From Sphingomonas sp. PP-CC-1A-547 (GTDB lineage: Bacteria > Pseudomonadota > Alphaproteobacteria > Sphingomonadales > Sphingomonadaceae), in contig NZ_RAPZ01000014.1 in the NCBI RefSeq assembly GCF_003610375.1, positions 62,001-126,000 of the forward strand: a DNA stretch of 64,000 nt. The letters run 5' to 3'. Position numbers and translations under genes: made by a program. Shown in pieces: positions 1 through 8,385 of this stretch (position 1 is the first letter of the stretch; the number at the start of each line of letters is the position of its first letter). Under the pieces are notes generated by a model. The model made no database searches, had not been told where the DNA came from, and saw nothing but the letters and a program-made list of their open reading frames with translations.

Positions 1-313
1 CAAGTCGCTGACGGCTCTGGTTCGCCAGATCGCGCAGAACGCGGGTCATGACGGTGCGGTTGTTTCGGGCAAGCTGCTCGACGGCAACGACTCGAACATC
101 GGCTTCAACGCCGCGACCGATACGTACGAGAACCTGGTGGAAGCCGGCGTGATCGATCCGACCAAGGTCGTCCGCACCGCGCTGCAGAACGCAGCATCGG
201 TCGCAGGCCTCCTGATCACGACCGAAGCGGCCGTGAGCGAAATGGCCGAAGACAAGCCCGCCATGCCCATGGGCGGCGGCGGCATGGGCGGCATGGGCGG
301 CATGGACTTCTGA
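1..313 (+). CDS. groEL: Chaperonin GroEL, C-terminal part (5' end outside window)
   Basis: Only the last ~103 residues are present; the reading frame begins at base 2. GroEL is the 60-kDa chaperonin that folds proteins inside a double-ring cage in the cytoplasm. The visible part covers the end of the equatorial domain ([19 protein letters not shown], then [12 protein letters not shown]) and the characteristic flexible Gly-Met tail [13 protein letters not shown]. The tail ends directly at a TGA stop and is followed by a strong terminator, so groEL closes its operon. The identification is certain; nothing can be said about the missing N-terminus or promoter. Confidence 0.98.
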   Translation, partial: KSLTALVRQIAQNAGHDGAVVSGKLLDGNDSNIGFNAATDTYENLVEAGVIDPTKVVRTALQNAASVAGLLITTEAAVSEMAEDKPAMPMGGGGMGGMGGMDF

Positions 314-326
314 TCCGAAGGGCGGC

Positions 327-345
327 CGTAGCCACCCTGGCTACG
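327..345. other. Perfect 8-bp inverted repeat after groEL
   Basis: CGTAGCCA and TGGCTACG flank a 3-nt loop (CCC), only 14 nt after the groEL stop. It can form an RNA hairpin that may protect the 3' end or act with the downstream terminator. No T-run follows, so it is not a classical terminator by itself. Confidence 0.5.
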
Positions 346-453
346 GACTCGCCCGAGGACGGCCGGCGGGTCGGCGGCGCAAGCCACCGATCCCGTCCGA
401 CGAAAGCAGCGGCTTCGCCGCTGCTCGGTTCCAAGCCAAACACCGACCAAAGC

Positions 454-490
454 AAAGGGCCAGGGAGCAATCCCCGGCCCTTTGTTTGTC
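454..490 (+). terminator. Rho-independent terminator of the groEL operon
   Basis: AAAGGGCC (454-461) pairs perfectly with GGCCCTTT (476-483), with an inner GGG/CCC extension, and the stem is followed by the T-rich tail GTTTGT. It lies between groEL and the Uma2-type gene, so that gene is probably transcribed separately. Confidence 0.75.
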
Positions 491-515
491 CGCAGACAAG
501 TGGTAAAACACACCG

Positions 516-1079
516 ATGCGGCACGATCCCCTCTACAAGAAGATCACGGTCGACGAGTTCCTGGCGATCGACTTCGGCACGGACCGCAAGTTCGAGCTGG
601 TAGACGGCGTCATCCGCATGATGACCGGCGGCACTCCCGCGCATTCTCGGGTGGCTACCAACATCCTCGTATTCCTAGCCGGGAAACTCCGCGGTACGGG
701 ATGCCGAGCGTACAACTCCGACATGGGTGTGCGGGTCAATGACACCGATCTGCGCTACCCCGATGTCAGCATCTTCTGCGGCAATCCGGCAACTCGCGAA
801 CGCGAAGAACAGCGCATATTCAACGATCCCCAAGTGATTTTTGAAGTCCTTTCCGGCTCGACCGCGAAGGTAGACCAAGGCGCGAAGCTCGCCGAGTATC
901 GCGAACTCGCATCGGTCGACACCATCGTCTTCGCCGACCCCGAAAACGAACTGACCCGCGTCGTCCAGCGGCTCGGGCCAACGACATGGCGCGACGACAT
1001 GTTCGCCCAGCCGCACGACGTGGCCCTGCCGTCACTAAACCTGACGATTCCTCACACCGAGATCTTCGCGCGCGACTGA
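516..1079 (+). CDS. Uma2 family (DUF820) PD-(D/E)XK nuclease-fold protein
   Basis: A 187-residue protein spanning the whole Uma2/DUF820 domain. Family hallmarks visible are the N-terminal helix with DEFLAI, the strand KFELVDGVI (25-33), RYPDVSIF with the conserved Asp83, and VIFEVLS with Glu110 followed by the EYRELASVDTIVFADP block. Uma2 proteins have a restriction-endonuclease-like fold and are abundant in cyanobacteria and scattered in other bacteria; their biological role is unknown. The gene stands alone between the groEL terminator and a convergent gene whose stop is 5 nt away. The family is confident; nuclease activity is only a fold-based inference. Confidence 0.85.
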   Translation: MRHDPLYKKITVDEFLAIDFGTDRKFELVDGVIRMMTGGTPAHSRVATNILVFLAGKLRGTGCRAYNSDMGVRVNDTDLRYPDVSIFCGNPATREREEQRIFNDPQVIFEVLSGSTAKVDQGAKLAEYRELASVDTIVFADPENELTRVVQRLGPTTWRDDMFAQPHDVALPSLNLTIPHTEIFARD

Positions 1080-1084
1080 ACCCG

Positions 1085-1960
1085 CTACTTCGCTGCCGCC
1101 GCTTCGTCCGCCGCGATCTGGTCCAGCGCTCGCCACACCACCGGCGCGATGTGGCTCAAGTCGAAGCTATGATACGCCTCGCCGTCGATCGGTACCACCA
1201 ACGCCTTCCCACCAGCCGCCGCGCACAACCGCTCCGCCGCGGTGAACGGCACGACCTCATCCTTGCGACCATGCATCAGCAGCACCGGCACCGTCACTCG
1301 CCGGATTGCCGCAACGTTGTCGAACGCATCCGCATACAACCCCCGCGCGACGCTCGGCACGAACCGCGCAAAAGAGTCGAACGCGCCCAGCGTCACGACC
1401 CCGTCAATGCTCGCTCCGGCCGAGCCTTCCGCTGCCGCATGCAATGCCACCGCGGCGCCTAGTCCGTCGCCGAACACGAACCGCTTGCCGTCAGGCACCA
1501 GCCGTTTCGCCAGGTCGACGAACGCACGACCATCCTGATACAGCCCCTGTTCGTCGGGAACGCCCGTATTGTCGCCATAACCGCGATACGATGCAACAAT
1601 TACGCCGCGGCCGTCACGGGCGAAGGCTTGCGCGGCATTCGCGGCGACATCACGATTGCCAGCGCGTCCCGGCAAGTAGACGAGCACCGGACCCGTCGGG
1701 GTTTCGGGTGGCCAGAACCAACCCTTCAGTCGTGCGCCGTCCGCCGCTACCGCCTCGACCGATAGAGGAGTACGTCCGGTCCACGCCGGTGTCGCTGCAA
1801 GTGGCGCAGGCTGGTACAGCGAGCGGCCGACCGGATTGACGCAACCGGCGAGCGCCGCAGACATGACGATCGCCGCGACGAGTGGGAATGGGCCACGCCG
1901 GCGACGCGATATCTTCCGTTCGCGCAGACCTCGCCTGCCGCGCGCCGCAGCGTCGATCAT
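1085..1960 (-). CDS. Alpha/beta-hydrolase-fold lipoprotein, nucleophile serine replaced
   Basis: The start at 1960 is chosen because the minus strand carries a GGGAGGG Shine-Dalgarno just upstream; longer in-frame starts lack one. The 291-residue product has a basic N-region, a hydrophobic stretch and a lipobox LAGC (Cys40), so it is probably an envelope lipoprotein. The alpha/beta-hydrolase core follows: VLVYLPGRAGNR (oxyanion region), SYRGYGDNTG, the elbow FVFGDGLGAA, the acid region HGRKDEVVP and the final AYHSFD. The nucleophile elbow, normally GxSxG, reads G-D-G-L-G with Gly166 at the serine position. It may be non-catalytic or degenerate. The fold is confident; substrate unknown. Confidence 0.8.
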   Translation of the reverse strand: MIDAAARGRRGLRERKISRRRRGPFPLVAAIVMSAALAGCVNPVGRSLYQPAPLAATPAWTGRTPLSVEAVAADGARLKGWFWPPETPTGPVLVYLPGRAGNRDVAANAAQAFARDGRGVIVASYRGYGDNTGVPDEQGLYQDGRAFVDLAKRLVPDGKRFVFGDGLGAAVALHAAAEGSAGASIDGVVTLGAFDSFARFVPSVARGLYADAFDNVAAIRRVTVPVLLMHGRKDEVVPFTAAERLCAAAGGKALVVPIDGEAYHSFDLSHIAPVVWRALDQIAADEAAAAK

Positions 1961-2105
1961 CGCACCCTCCCTGTTTAAGCGAATTGTAGATGCGGCGCGC
2001 CGACCGGGCACCAGGACTTCCTTCCAATTCAACGGTTTGCAATTCAGTTTGCTTGCACCCCACGCAAAGGGTGCAACGGGCGCTGCTTCACGCTACCATC
2101 ACGCC

Positions 2106-3125
2106 ATGACCGCAGGACGCATCGATCAGTTGACCGAAGCCCAACGCGCCTGTCTCCGGCTCGTACTGACCCATCACAACTCGAAGGAGATCGCGCTGAT
2201 TTTCGGCGTGTCGCCGTCCGCGATCGACAAGCGGATCGAGCGTGCGATCCAGATCCTCGGCGTCGGGACGCGGTTCGAGGCGGCGCGTCGGTTGCAGGAG
2301 CATGAGCGCGGCGAGACCGACGACGGCGTTCTCGTTCGCGACCGGCTTCCGTCCGACCCCGCCGCTATCGCCGCCACCGTCACCGAGCCAGCGTTGCATG
2401 CCGAACAGTATGCCACATACGAACGGCTACCATCCGAACCATTCGACGTTCCCTCTGCCGCCTCCAAGCCCGCAAACAGCGATCAGATCGAGCCGTGGGG
2501 GCTTGTTCGCCGCTTCCTCGGGCTATCCGGTGGCAGCGGATCTACGGGGGTGGCGCGCAATCGGTTTTCGATCGGCAACAGGATATATCGACTGCTCGCA
2601 CTCATGGGACTGATCGCCGTCACGTCGATGGCGGTCGTCAACATGGCGATGACGTTGACGACGCTGTTACGCTCGAACCGAGATCAGAGCGCTCCCGTAC
2701 ACGGCACCGCAACGTCGGTGCCCAGGGGAGGAATTTCGATGTTGAGAGAACGCCGCCGCGCTGCCGACAGGGTAGCCAATGACTTTCTCGAAGCAGAGGC
2801 CGCGGTCGACAAGGCCGCGATGCTCACCGCTTCATGCATGGCGACGCTGATGCAGCAACGCGTCGCCGCGAACCTGCCGCTCGGCACCGGCGCCGCGGCG
2901 TTGCAGATGGTCTCGCAGGCGTCGTTCGAGATGGTCGCCGTCCGACAGCGCTTCATCGAAGCGCACCGCGCACTGGTCGATGTCCGTACCGAGATCGGGC
3001 TCGGCCAGTTCTACGGGTACGGTGACACGGCGGAATGCCCGCCGAACGAGGGCGCACTGCGGGTTGCGACCGAATTCGACGCCCCGGCCCACTTGGCCCC
3101 GGTCCATCTGGCCGCGGTCGCCTGA
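2106..3125 (+). CDS. LuxR-type HTH regulator with one membrane segment
   Basis: A 339-residue protein starting at the ATG at 2106. Residues 8-65 form a LuxR/sigma-4-like helix-turn-helix (LTEAQRACLRLV, then NSKEIALIFGVSPSAIDKRI). A long variable linker follows, then a hydrophobic segment at about 160-186, and a C-terminal helical part with a cysteine-containing stretch. This architecture, an N-terminal HTH tethered to the membrane with an exported C-terminal part, suggests a one-component membrane-bound sensor. The next two genes, a small membrane protein and a winged-helix protein, follow at 32 and 19 nt and could be one transcription unit. The ligand is unknown. Confidence 0.75.
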   Translation: MTAGRIDQLTEAQRACLRLVLTHHNSKEIALIFGVSPSAIDKRIERAIQILGVGTRFEAARRLQEHERGETDDGVLVRDRLPSDPAAIAATVTEPALHAEQYATYERLPSEPFDVPSAASKPANSDQIEPWGLVRRFLGLSGGSGSTGVARNRFSIGNRIYRLLALMGLIAVTSMAVVNMAMTLTTLLRSNRDQSAPVHGTATSVPRGGISMLRERRRAADRVANDFLEAEAAVDKAAMLTASCMATLMQQRVAANLPLGTGAAALQMVSQASFEMVAVRQRFIEAHRALVDVRTEIGLGQFYGYGDTAECPPNEGALRVATEFDAPAHLAPVHLAAVA

Positions 3126-3157
3126 ACGACCGACTGACGGTCCTGCGGAGATAAGAG

Positions 3158-3616
3158 TTGGATCGGGTCTGGGTGTTCTACGCGATACAGTTGACCGCGT
3201 CCGGCTACGCGCTCCTGCGGGGCGGGGCACCGGAGCGGTTGACGGGCCTGGCCCTGTTGCTGGCAGCGCTCTCCACCAGCGTTATCCAGCGCGACATCCC
3301 GGTATTGTTCGCCGGAATGGAGGTCGGTGTCATGGTCGTCGACCTGATCCTGCTCGTCGTGATGATCATGATCACGTTGCATGCCGATCGCTTCTGGCCA
3401 GCCTGGGTCACCGCGCTCCATGCGTTGGGGACGGGGGCTCATCTGGCCAAGGCGATCAGCCCCGATGTCATCCGCCTCGTCTACGCCGTCCTCTCTGCCG
3501 TCTGGAGCTATCCCATCGTTCTGCTTCTCGTGATCGGGACGGTCAGGCATTCGCGACGGATCCAAGCCCAGGGCTGGGATCTCGACTGGAGTCGCCAGGA
3601 CCGCACGATCCGATAA
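3158..3616 (+). CDS. Four-helix membrane protein of unknown function
   Basis: A 152-residue protein starting with TTG at 3158, preceded by GCGGAGAT at good spacing. It shows about four hydrophobic segments: roughly 5-22 and 29-45, a strong one at 54-75 (VGVMVVDLILLVVMIMITL), and a final one near 110-135. It ends in a short basic cytoplasmic-type tail. It lies between the membrane-tethered HTH regulator and a winged-helix protein, so it may be their sensory or transport partner. I do not recognise a named family. Confidence 0.65.
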   Translation: MDRVWVFYAIQLTASGYALLRGGAPERLTGLALLLAALSTSVIQRDIPVLFAGMEVGVMVVDLILLVVMIMITLHADRFWPAWVTALHALGTGAHLAKAISPDVIRLVYAVLSAVWSYPIVLLLVIGTVRHSRRIQAQGWDLDWSRQDRTIR

Positions 3617-3635
3617 GCGAATTCGGAAGACGTTT

Positions 3636-4037
3636 ATGACTTACGCACTTGCCGTAACGCCGATCAACATTGCCAAGCTCTCGGCGTCGTTCGCCGTACC
3701 CGACACCGTTCTGGTCGATATGGCGCGGCGGCTGTACGAACTCCGCAAGGTCCGGGATGCGATGCTCGGCGACGCGCTGTTCTCGGAACCTGCCTGGGAC
3801 ATCCTGCTCGACCTGTTCATTTCGGAACACGAGCAGCGCCGGCTGAGCGTCTCGGCGGTCTGCATCGGCGCTCGCGCGCCGTCGGCCACCGCGCTACGCT
3901 ATCTGACGATGTTGCAGGATGCGGATCTGGTCGAACGCATTCGCGATGCGCGTGACGGTCGTCGCTCGCACGTCCAGCTCACGGCGCTCGGTAGATTGCG
4001 CATGACGAACCTCCTGGGTCGCCTGATCGACGCGTAG
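3636..4037 (+). CDS. Winged-helix (MarR-like) DNA-binding protein
   Basis: A 133-residue protein. Residues ~45-130 form a winged helix: PAWDILLDLFISEHEQRR, the recognition region SVSAVCIGARAPSATALRYLTML, then DADLVERIRDARDGRRSHVQLTALGR as the wing, with MarR-type spacing of an acidic/basic DxRDGR turn. It lacks the usual long dimerisation helices of full MarR proteins. The gene closes the three-gene cluster that starts with the membrane-tethered HTH protein and is followed by a perfect 10-bp hairpin. The target is unknown. Confidence 0.75.
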   Translation: MTYALAVTPINIAKLSASFAVPDTVLVDMARRLYELRKVRDAMLGDALFSEPAWDILLDLFISEHEQRRLSVSAVCIGARAPSATALRYLTMLQDADLVERIRDARDGRRSHVQLTALGRLRMTNLLGRLIDA

Positions 4038-4054
4038 CTGGGCAGGAAAACGTG

Positions 4055-4092
4055 AAGGGCAGGTCGCCTCCAAAGAGACCGAACCTGCCCTT
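4055..4092 (+). terminator. Stem-loop after the winged-helix gene
   Basis: AAGGGCAGGT (4055-4064) and ACCTGCCCTT (4083-4092) are perfectly complementary around an 18-nt loop, 17 nt after the stop codon. Only a weak T content follows, so it may be a terminator or a 3'-end stabiliser. Confidence 0.55.
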
Positions 4093-4106
4093 CGTCGAGC
4101 CCTAGT

Positions 4107-4134
4107 GTGACGCCGCCGGCTGGCGCGGCGTCAC
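4107..4134. other. Perfect 10-bp inverted repeat
   Basis: GTGACGCCGC (4107-4116) and GCGGCGTCAC (4125-4134) flank an 8-nt loop. It sits at the point where the resemblance of the neighbouring minus-strand fragment to GH31 proteins ends, so it may mark a rearrangement junction. Confidence 0.5.
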
Positions 4135-4393
4135 GATCTGTGCGGTGCGCCCAGCCGGTCGCGTCTGACCTGGTGTCGGGATCTTCGCCTAATGGCGCAT
4201 CGGCCAGTGCGCGATCGAGCGAAATGGTGATCCGGACGATGTTCGGCGCATATGCCTCGATCGCGACAGGGCTTCCGTTTCGGTCGCGCGTCGCGAGCGT
4301 ATCGGCCTTCGCCTGCTTCATGAGTGCCGACGTCAGGCGCGTGCCCGTCAACAGGAAGCGTGCGGCAGAAGGAGGATCGGTATAGGATCGCAT
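4108..4393 (-). pseudogene. Remnant of a GH31 alpha-glycosidase (N-terminal domain fragment)
   Basis: On the minus strand, about 75 codons read like the N-terminal beta-sandwich of GH31 alpha-glucosidase/alpha-xylosidase proteins of sphingomonads: LTSALMKQAKADTLATRDRNG, then VAIEAYAPNIVRITISLD and ATGWAHRTD. After this the resemblance stops at a 10-bp hairpin, and no catalytic barrel follows. Upstream there is no signal peptide or good ribosome site, so both ends appear lost. Intact GH31 enzymes are usually 700-950 residues. The family assignment is from memory of conserved wording, so treat it as probable. The rest of 4038-4610 holds only the hairpins and the upstream region of the next gene. 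Confidence 0.5.
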
Positions 4394-4610
4394 TTTGCGT
4401 CAGCACCGGCCGCGCACGCGCCGTGCTCATGCGCAACCATGCTCAGCTTGCAGTGGGAATGCCAGATATCGCGTGGTGGTGTATTGGCTCGGAACGCGCG
4501 AACCGGACAGAGAGCAATGTGACCGGTTGGAAGGCGGTGATGTAGCTCGGGGGTAGGCTAGTCGCCGCCGATGGGGCATGGCGTCCACGTCTAACGAGGT
4601 GAGCTAGCAG

Positions 4611-6005
4611 ATGGACGACCGAGCGACGATGCCGCGCATTGCGGGGCCCGAGGATCATGTCGTGGTCGTCGGGGGCGGGTTCTCCGGCGCGCTGTTCGCG
4701 GTCAATCTGATGCGGCACGAGGGGCCGCGCGTGACGTTGATCGAGCGGCGTGATCGGCAGCTCGCGCGGGGCGTCGCGTATAGTGCCGCGCATCCCGATC
4801 ACCTGTTGAACGTCCGTGCCGGCAACATGAGTGCGCTGCCCGACGATCCCGATCACTTCGTCCGCTGGCTGGAGGCGCACGGCAAGGGCGACCGCAAGAC
4901 CTTCGTCCCGCGCACGACGTATGGCGCGTATCTGCGCGAACTGCTCGATGCGGCGATCGCGGAATCGGACGGCCGGCTGGTGCATGTAGAAGGCGAGGTC
5001 TGCGCGATCGATCCGGTCGAAGGCGACGGCGTGGCGCTGACGATGGCGGATGGGCGCAAGATCGCAGCCGACACCGCGGTGCTCGCGCTCGGCAATTTGC
5101 CGCCGCACACGCCGCCGGGGTTGAAGCCGGACGCGCTGCCGGCCGGTGTCTATTACGCGGACCCGTGGGCGGCCAACCTCGCCGAGGGGCTGGGTGCGGA
5201 CGACACCGTCGTGCTGGTCGGCACCGGGCTGACCGCGATCGACGCGGCGTTGCTGCTCGATGCGCAGGGGTTCGCCGGGAATATCCTGGCGATGTCGCGA
5301 CGCGGGTTGTCGCCGCGACGGCATGTCGATGGCGCGCCGGCGCACCGCGGGGGTTCGGACAAGCCGCAGGGTGGGCTGACCGATCTCGTCCGCCATGTCC
5401 GCGCTCGTGCCGCGGAGGAGGGCTGGCGCTGCGCAGTCGATGAGCTTCGTCCGGTGACGCAGATGCTGTGGTCGGCGGCTTCGAAGGAAGTGCGCGGACG
5501 CTTCCTTCGCCATTTGCGGCCCTATTGGGACGTCCATCGCCACCGCCTGGCGCCTGCGGTTGCGGACCGTGTCGAGGCGCTCGTCGCGACCGGGCGGCTG
5601 AGCTTCGCAGCGGGAAAGATCGTATCTGCCGACGCCGACGGGACGCAGGCGAAGCTGACATGGCGGCCACGCGCCGAGACCGACCCGGTCGTCACGCGCG
5701 CCGCGCGGATCGTCAATTGCACCGGACCGCAGGGCGACCTGTTGCGGTCGGAAGAGCCGCTCGTGAAGCACCTGCTCGCGGCCGGTGCGATCCGCCCCGA
5801 TCCGCTTCGGCTCGGCGTCGACGTCGATGCGCAGTCACGCACGATCCGTGCCGATGGGACGCCCGACGACCGGATCCACTGCATCGGGCCGATGACCCGC
5901 GGCGGATTGTGGGAAGTCGTCGCGGTACCCGATATCCGCGTCCAGAGCTGGGATCTCGCGCGCCGCCTGTCCAACGCGCAATGGGTCGGGGGCGAGGGCC
6001 TTTGA
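4611..6005 (+). CDS. FAD/NAD(P)-binding oxidoreductase (FAD-NAD(P)-binding family)
   Basis: A 464-residue soluble protein. The N-terminal Rossmann motif VVVVGGGFSGALFAVNL (about 17-33) binds FAD. The block RGVAYSAAHPDHLLNVRAGNMSALPDDPDHFVRWL is diagnostic of the FAD-NAD(P)-binding family (Pfam NAD_binding_9). A second dinucleotide site VVLVGTGLTAIDAALLL lies near residue 198. The start at 4611 has the Shine-Dalgarno AGGTGAG. The stop overlaps the TTG start of nhaA by 4 nt, so the two are translationally coupled. The family is often annotated as hydroxyacylglutathione-related or lysine/ornithine oxygenase-like, but the substrate is unknown. Confidence 0.85.
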   Translation: MDDRATMPRIAGPEDHVVVVGGGFSGALFAVNLMRHEGPRVTLIERRDRQLARGVAYSAAHPDHLLNVRAGNMSALPDDPDHFVRWLEAHGKGDRKTFVPRTTYGAYLRELLDAAIAESDGRLVHVEGEVCAIDPVEGDGVALTMADGRKIAADTAVLALGNLPPHTPPGLKPDALPAGVYYADPWAANLAEGLGADDTVVLVGTGLTAIDAALLLDAQGFAGNILAMSRRGLSPRRHVDGAPAHRGGSDKPQGGLTDLVRHVRARAAEEGWRCAVDELRPVTQMLWSAASKEVRGRFLRHLRPYWDVHRHRLAPAVADRVEALVATGRLSFAAGKIVSADADGTQAKLTWRPRAETDPVVTRAARIVNCTGPQGDLLRSEEPLVKHLLAAGAIRPDPLRLGVDVDAQSRTIRADGTPDDRIHCIGPMTRGGLWEVVAVPDIRVQSWDLARRLSNAQWVGGEGL

Positions 6006-7129
6006 CCGCGATCCGGCGCTTTTTCTCGGGTGATGCGGCGGGCGCCATCGTGCTGCTCGCGGCGGCGATAGCGGCACTGATCGTTGCAAATTCACCGCTC
6101 GCGTCAACGTACTTCGCGACGTTGCACCACGCAGTCGGCGGGATGAGCGTCCATCACTGGATCGACGACGGCGCGATGGCGCTGTTCTTCCTGCTGATTG
6201 GGCTGGAGGTGAAGAGCGAGTTCGTCTCGGGGCATCTCTCGACCTGGGGCGAGCGGATCATGCCCGGTGCGGCGGCGCTCGCGGGCATGGCGGTGCCGGC
6301 GGCCCTCTATGTGCTCGTCAACACGGGTACGCCCGCCAATCTGCGCGGTTGGGCGATCCCGGCGGCGACCGACATCGCGTTCGCACTCGGCATCCTCGCG
6401 CTGCTCGGCTCGCGTGTGCCGACCTCGCTGAAGGTTCTGCTGACGGCGATCGCGGTGATCGACGATCTGCTCGCGATCCTCGTCATCGCGGTGTTCTATA
6501 CCGGCCACATCGCGTTGCTGCCGTTGCTTGGCGCGGGTGTGGGGCTCGGCGTACTCGTCATCCTGAACCTGTCGGGCGTGCGCTCGCTGGTGCCGTATCT
6601 GCTGATCGGTGTCGGCATCTGGTACGGCGTCTTGTTGTCGGGTGTGCATGCGACGCTCGCGGGCGTGGCGGTCGCGATGACGATCCCGCTACGGACGGGG
6701 GACGGCCAGCCGCCGCTGAAACGTCTCGAACACGCGCTCCAGCCCTGGTCGAGTTTCCTGATCGTGCCGGCGTTCGGGTTCGCCAATGCGGGTATCGCGT
6801 TCGGCAGGATGGTGGCGGCGGACGTGATCGCGCCGCTGCCGATCGGGATCATGCTGGGACTGTTCCTCGGCAAGCAGATCGGCATCTTCGCGACGATCCG
6901 GGGGCTCGTGACGTTCCGGCTGGCCGAGGCGCCCAGGAACGCGAACTGGACGCAGGTGTACGGCATGGCGGTGCTGTGCGGGATCGGCTTCACGATGAGC
7001 CTGTTCATCGGCGGGCTCGCCTTCGCCGGCGCACCACACGCTATGGACGCGGTGAAGATCGGCGTGTTCGCGGGCTCGATCCTGTCGGGCGTTGCCGGCT
7101 GGCTGATTCTTCACCGCACAGCACAGTGA
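6002..7129 (+). CDS. nhaA: Na+/H+ antiporter NhaA
   Basis: A 375-residue inner-membrane protein exchanging protons for sodium, important for pH and salt homeostasis. The start is the TTG at 6002, giving MTAIRRFFSGDAAGAIVLL as the usual NhaA N-terminus; its TTGA overlaps the previous stop. Landmarks are the GLEVKSEF motif (67-74), PAATDIAFALG with Asp124, and AIAVIDDLLAILVIA with the paired Asp154/Asp155 that form the ion-binding site (D163/D164 in E. coli). Late helices contain PAFGFANAGI and GIGFTMSLFIGGLAF. All key residues are intact and the length is normal. Confidence 0.97.
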   Translation: MTAIRRFFSGDAAGAIVLLAAAIAALIVANSPLASTYFATLHHAVGGMSVHHWIDDGAMALFFLLIGLEVKSEFVSGHLSTWGERIMPGAAALAGMAVPAALYVLVNTGTPANLRGWAIPAATDIAFALGILALLGSRVPTSLKVLLTAIAVIDDLLAILVIAVFYTGHIALLPLLGAGVGLGVLVILNLSGVRSLVPYLLIGVGIWYGVLLSGVHATLAGVAVAMTIPLRTGDGQPPLKRLEHALQPWSSFLIVPAFGFANAGIAFGRMVAADVIAPLPIGIMLGLFLGKQIGIFATIRGLVTFRLAEAPRNANWTQVYGMAVLCGIGFTMSLFIGGLAFAGAPHAMDAVKIGVFAGSILSGVAGWLILHRTAQ

Positions 7130-7161
7130 GCCAGTGATGCTGATCGGCACTGGGCAGGCAC

Positions 7162-7265
7162 CACCCCGATGAAGGTCGGGGCCCAGTTGGGCAACGATGC
7201 TATCGGCGGGTGCGCTTTGCCACAGCGACCTTTCCACCTCAGCCCCGGCCTCCGCCGGGGTGGTG
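7162..7265. repeat. Palindromic repeat, family A, copy 1 (degenerate)
   Basis: The left arm (7162-7190) carries CACCCCGATGAAGGTCGGGG followed by CCCAGTTGG; the right arm (7241-7265) carries CCCCGGCCTCCGCCGGGGTGG in inverse orientation, with about 50 nt between. It lies in the 294-bp gap between nhaA and the porin gene. The remainder of that gap (7266-7423) is the presumed promoter region of the kdp locus. Confidence 0.8.
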
Positions 7266-7423
7266 CATCTCGGCCAGTACGGTAGCTGACAATAATTCCG
7301 ACAATACTACGCCAAACATACGCGCAAGCCCGGCAATCGATCTCGAATTGCTACGTCTCCGGAGCCTAATTGCCAGTCCTCGCGAACCGCCATCCTTTCG
7401 GCGGCCCGCGCATGGGGACCACA

Positions 7424-8272
7424 ATGCACATTCTTCGTTTCGTCGCCGCCGCCGGTATCCTGACCGGCTTCGCCACGCCCGCGCTCGCACAGGACACCGC
7501 GCCGCCGTCTCCCGTGACCGTCTCCGGTTCGGTGACGCTCGCGACCGACTATCGCCTGCGCGGCGTGTCGCAGTCGGACAAGGACGGCGCGATCCAGGGC
7601 GGGCTGACGATCGCGCATGAGAGCGGGATCTACGTCGGCGCATGGGGCTCTAACCTGTCCGGCTGGGGCACGTTCGGCGGCTCGAACATGGAGCTCGACC
7701 TGATCGGCGGCTACAAGCACAAGCTCGCGGACAACGCGACGATCGACGTCGGCCTGACCTGGTACATGTATCCGGGCGGTGCCTCGAAAACCGATTACGC
7801 CGAGCCTTATGTGAAGCTCAGCGGCACGACCGGCCCGGCGACGCTGACCGCGAGCGCGTTCTATGCGCCGAAGCAGCAGGCGCTGGGCAAATGGTATCGC
7901 ACCGGCGCCGATGCCGCCGCTGGCGTCTATACCGACGCGGGCGACAAGGAGGACAACCTCTACCTGACCGGCGACGGCGCGTTCGCGATTGCCGGTACGC
8001 CGATCACCGCCAAGGCGCATATCGGCCATAGCTGGGGCAATGACGGCCTCGGCCCCAACGCGACCAGCGCGGCGCCGACCGGCGACTATTGGGATTGGTC
8101 GCTCGGTGCGGACACTACGTATCGAAACCTCACTTTCAACCTGAGCTATGTCGACACCGACATCACGCGTCGCAGTGCAGCGTATCTCCAGCCGAGCTTC
8201 TCCCGCGGCCAGGACGGAACCGGATCGATCGCCGACGGCACGATCGTCGCCTCGCTCACCGCCGCCTTCTGA
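7424..8272 (+). CDS. TorF family putative porin
   Basis: A 282-residue outer-membrane beta-barrel protein with a clear signal peptide (MHILRFVAAAGILTGFATPA, cleaved after LAQ). The start at 7424 has GGGGA upstream; the in-frame ATG at 7412 is possible. The mature N-terminus VTVSGSVTLATDYRLRGVSQ and the repeated glycine/aromatic beta-strand pattern (YVGAWGSNLSGWG, MELDLIGGYKHKL, LTWYMYPGG) are typical of the TorF/TIGR02001 family. It is the first gene of the kdp potassium locus and is separated from a 27-codon ORF by only 11 nt, suggesting a channel for cation entry across the outer membrane. That role is inference. Confidence 0.88.
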   Translation: MHILRFVAAAGILTGFATPALAQDTAPPSPVTVSGSVTLATDYRLRGVSQSDKDGAIQGGLTIAHESGIYVGAWGSNLSGWGTFGGSNMELDLIGGYKHKLADNATIDVGLTWYMYPGGASKTDYAEPYVKLSGTTGPATLTASAFYAPKQQALGKWYRTGADAAAGVYTDAGDKEDNLYLTGDGAFAIAGTPITAKAHIGHSWGNDGLGPNATSAAPTGDYWDWSLGADTTYRNLTFNLSYVDTDITRRSAAYLQPSFSRGQDGTGSIADGTIVASLTAAF

Positions 8273-8283
8273 AGGATCGACCG

Positions 8284-8367
8284 ATGCAGGATCTACTCTG
8301 GATAGCGTTCATGGTCGGACTGGTGGCGGCGACGCTCGCCTATGTCCGCCTGTGCGACAACGCCTGA
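8284..8367 (+). CDS. 27-residue single-helix membrane peptide upstream of kdpF
   Basis: A small ORF whose product is almost entirely one transmembrane helix (LLWIAFMVGLVAATLAYV) with a charged end RLCDNA. It sits 11 nt after the porin gene and 18 nt before kdpF. Short peptides of this type, ending in a Y-x-R-x-C-D-like motif, are often found just before kdpF in proteobacterial kdp operons. It may be a second small subunit of the Kdp complex. Support comes from position, hydrophobicity and the tight operon spacing. Confidence 0.65.
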   Translation: MQDLLWIAFMVGLVAATLAYVRLCDNA

Positions 8368-8385
8368 GCCCATGAGGACACCATC

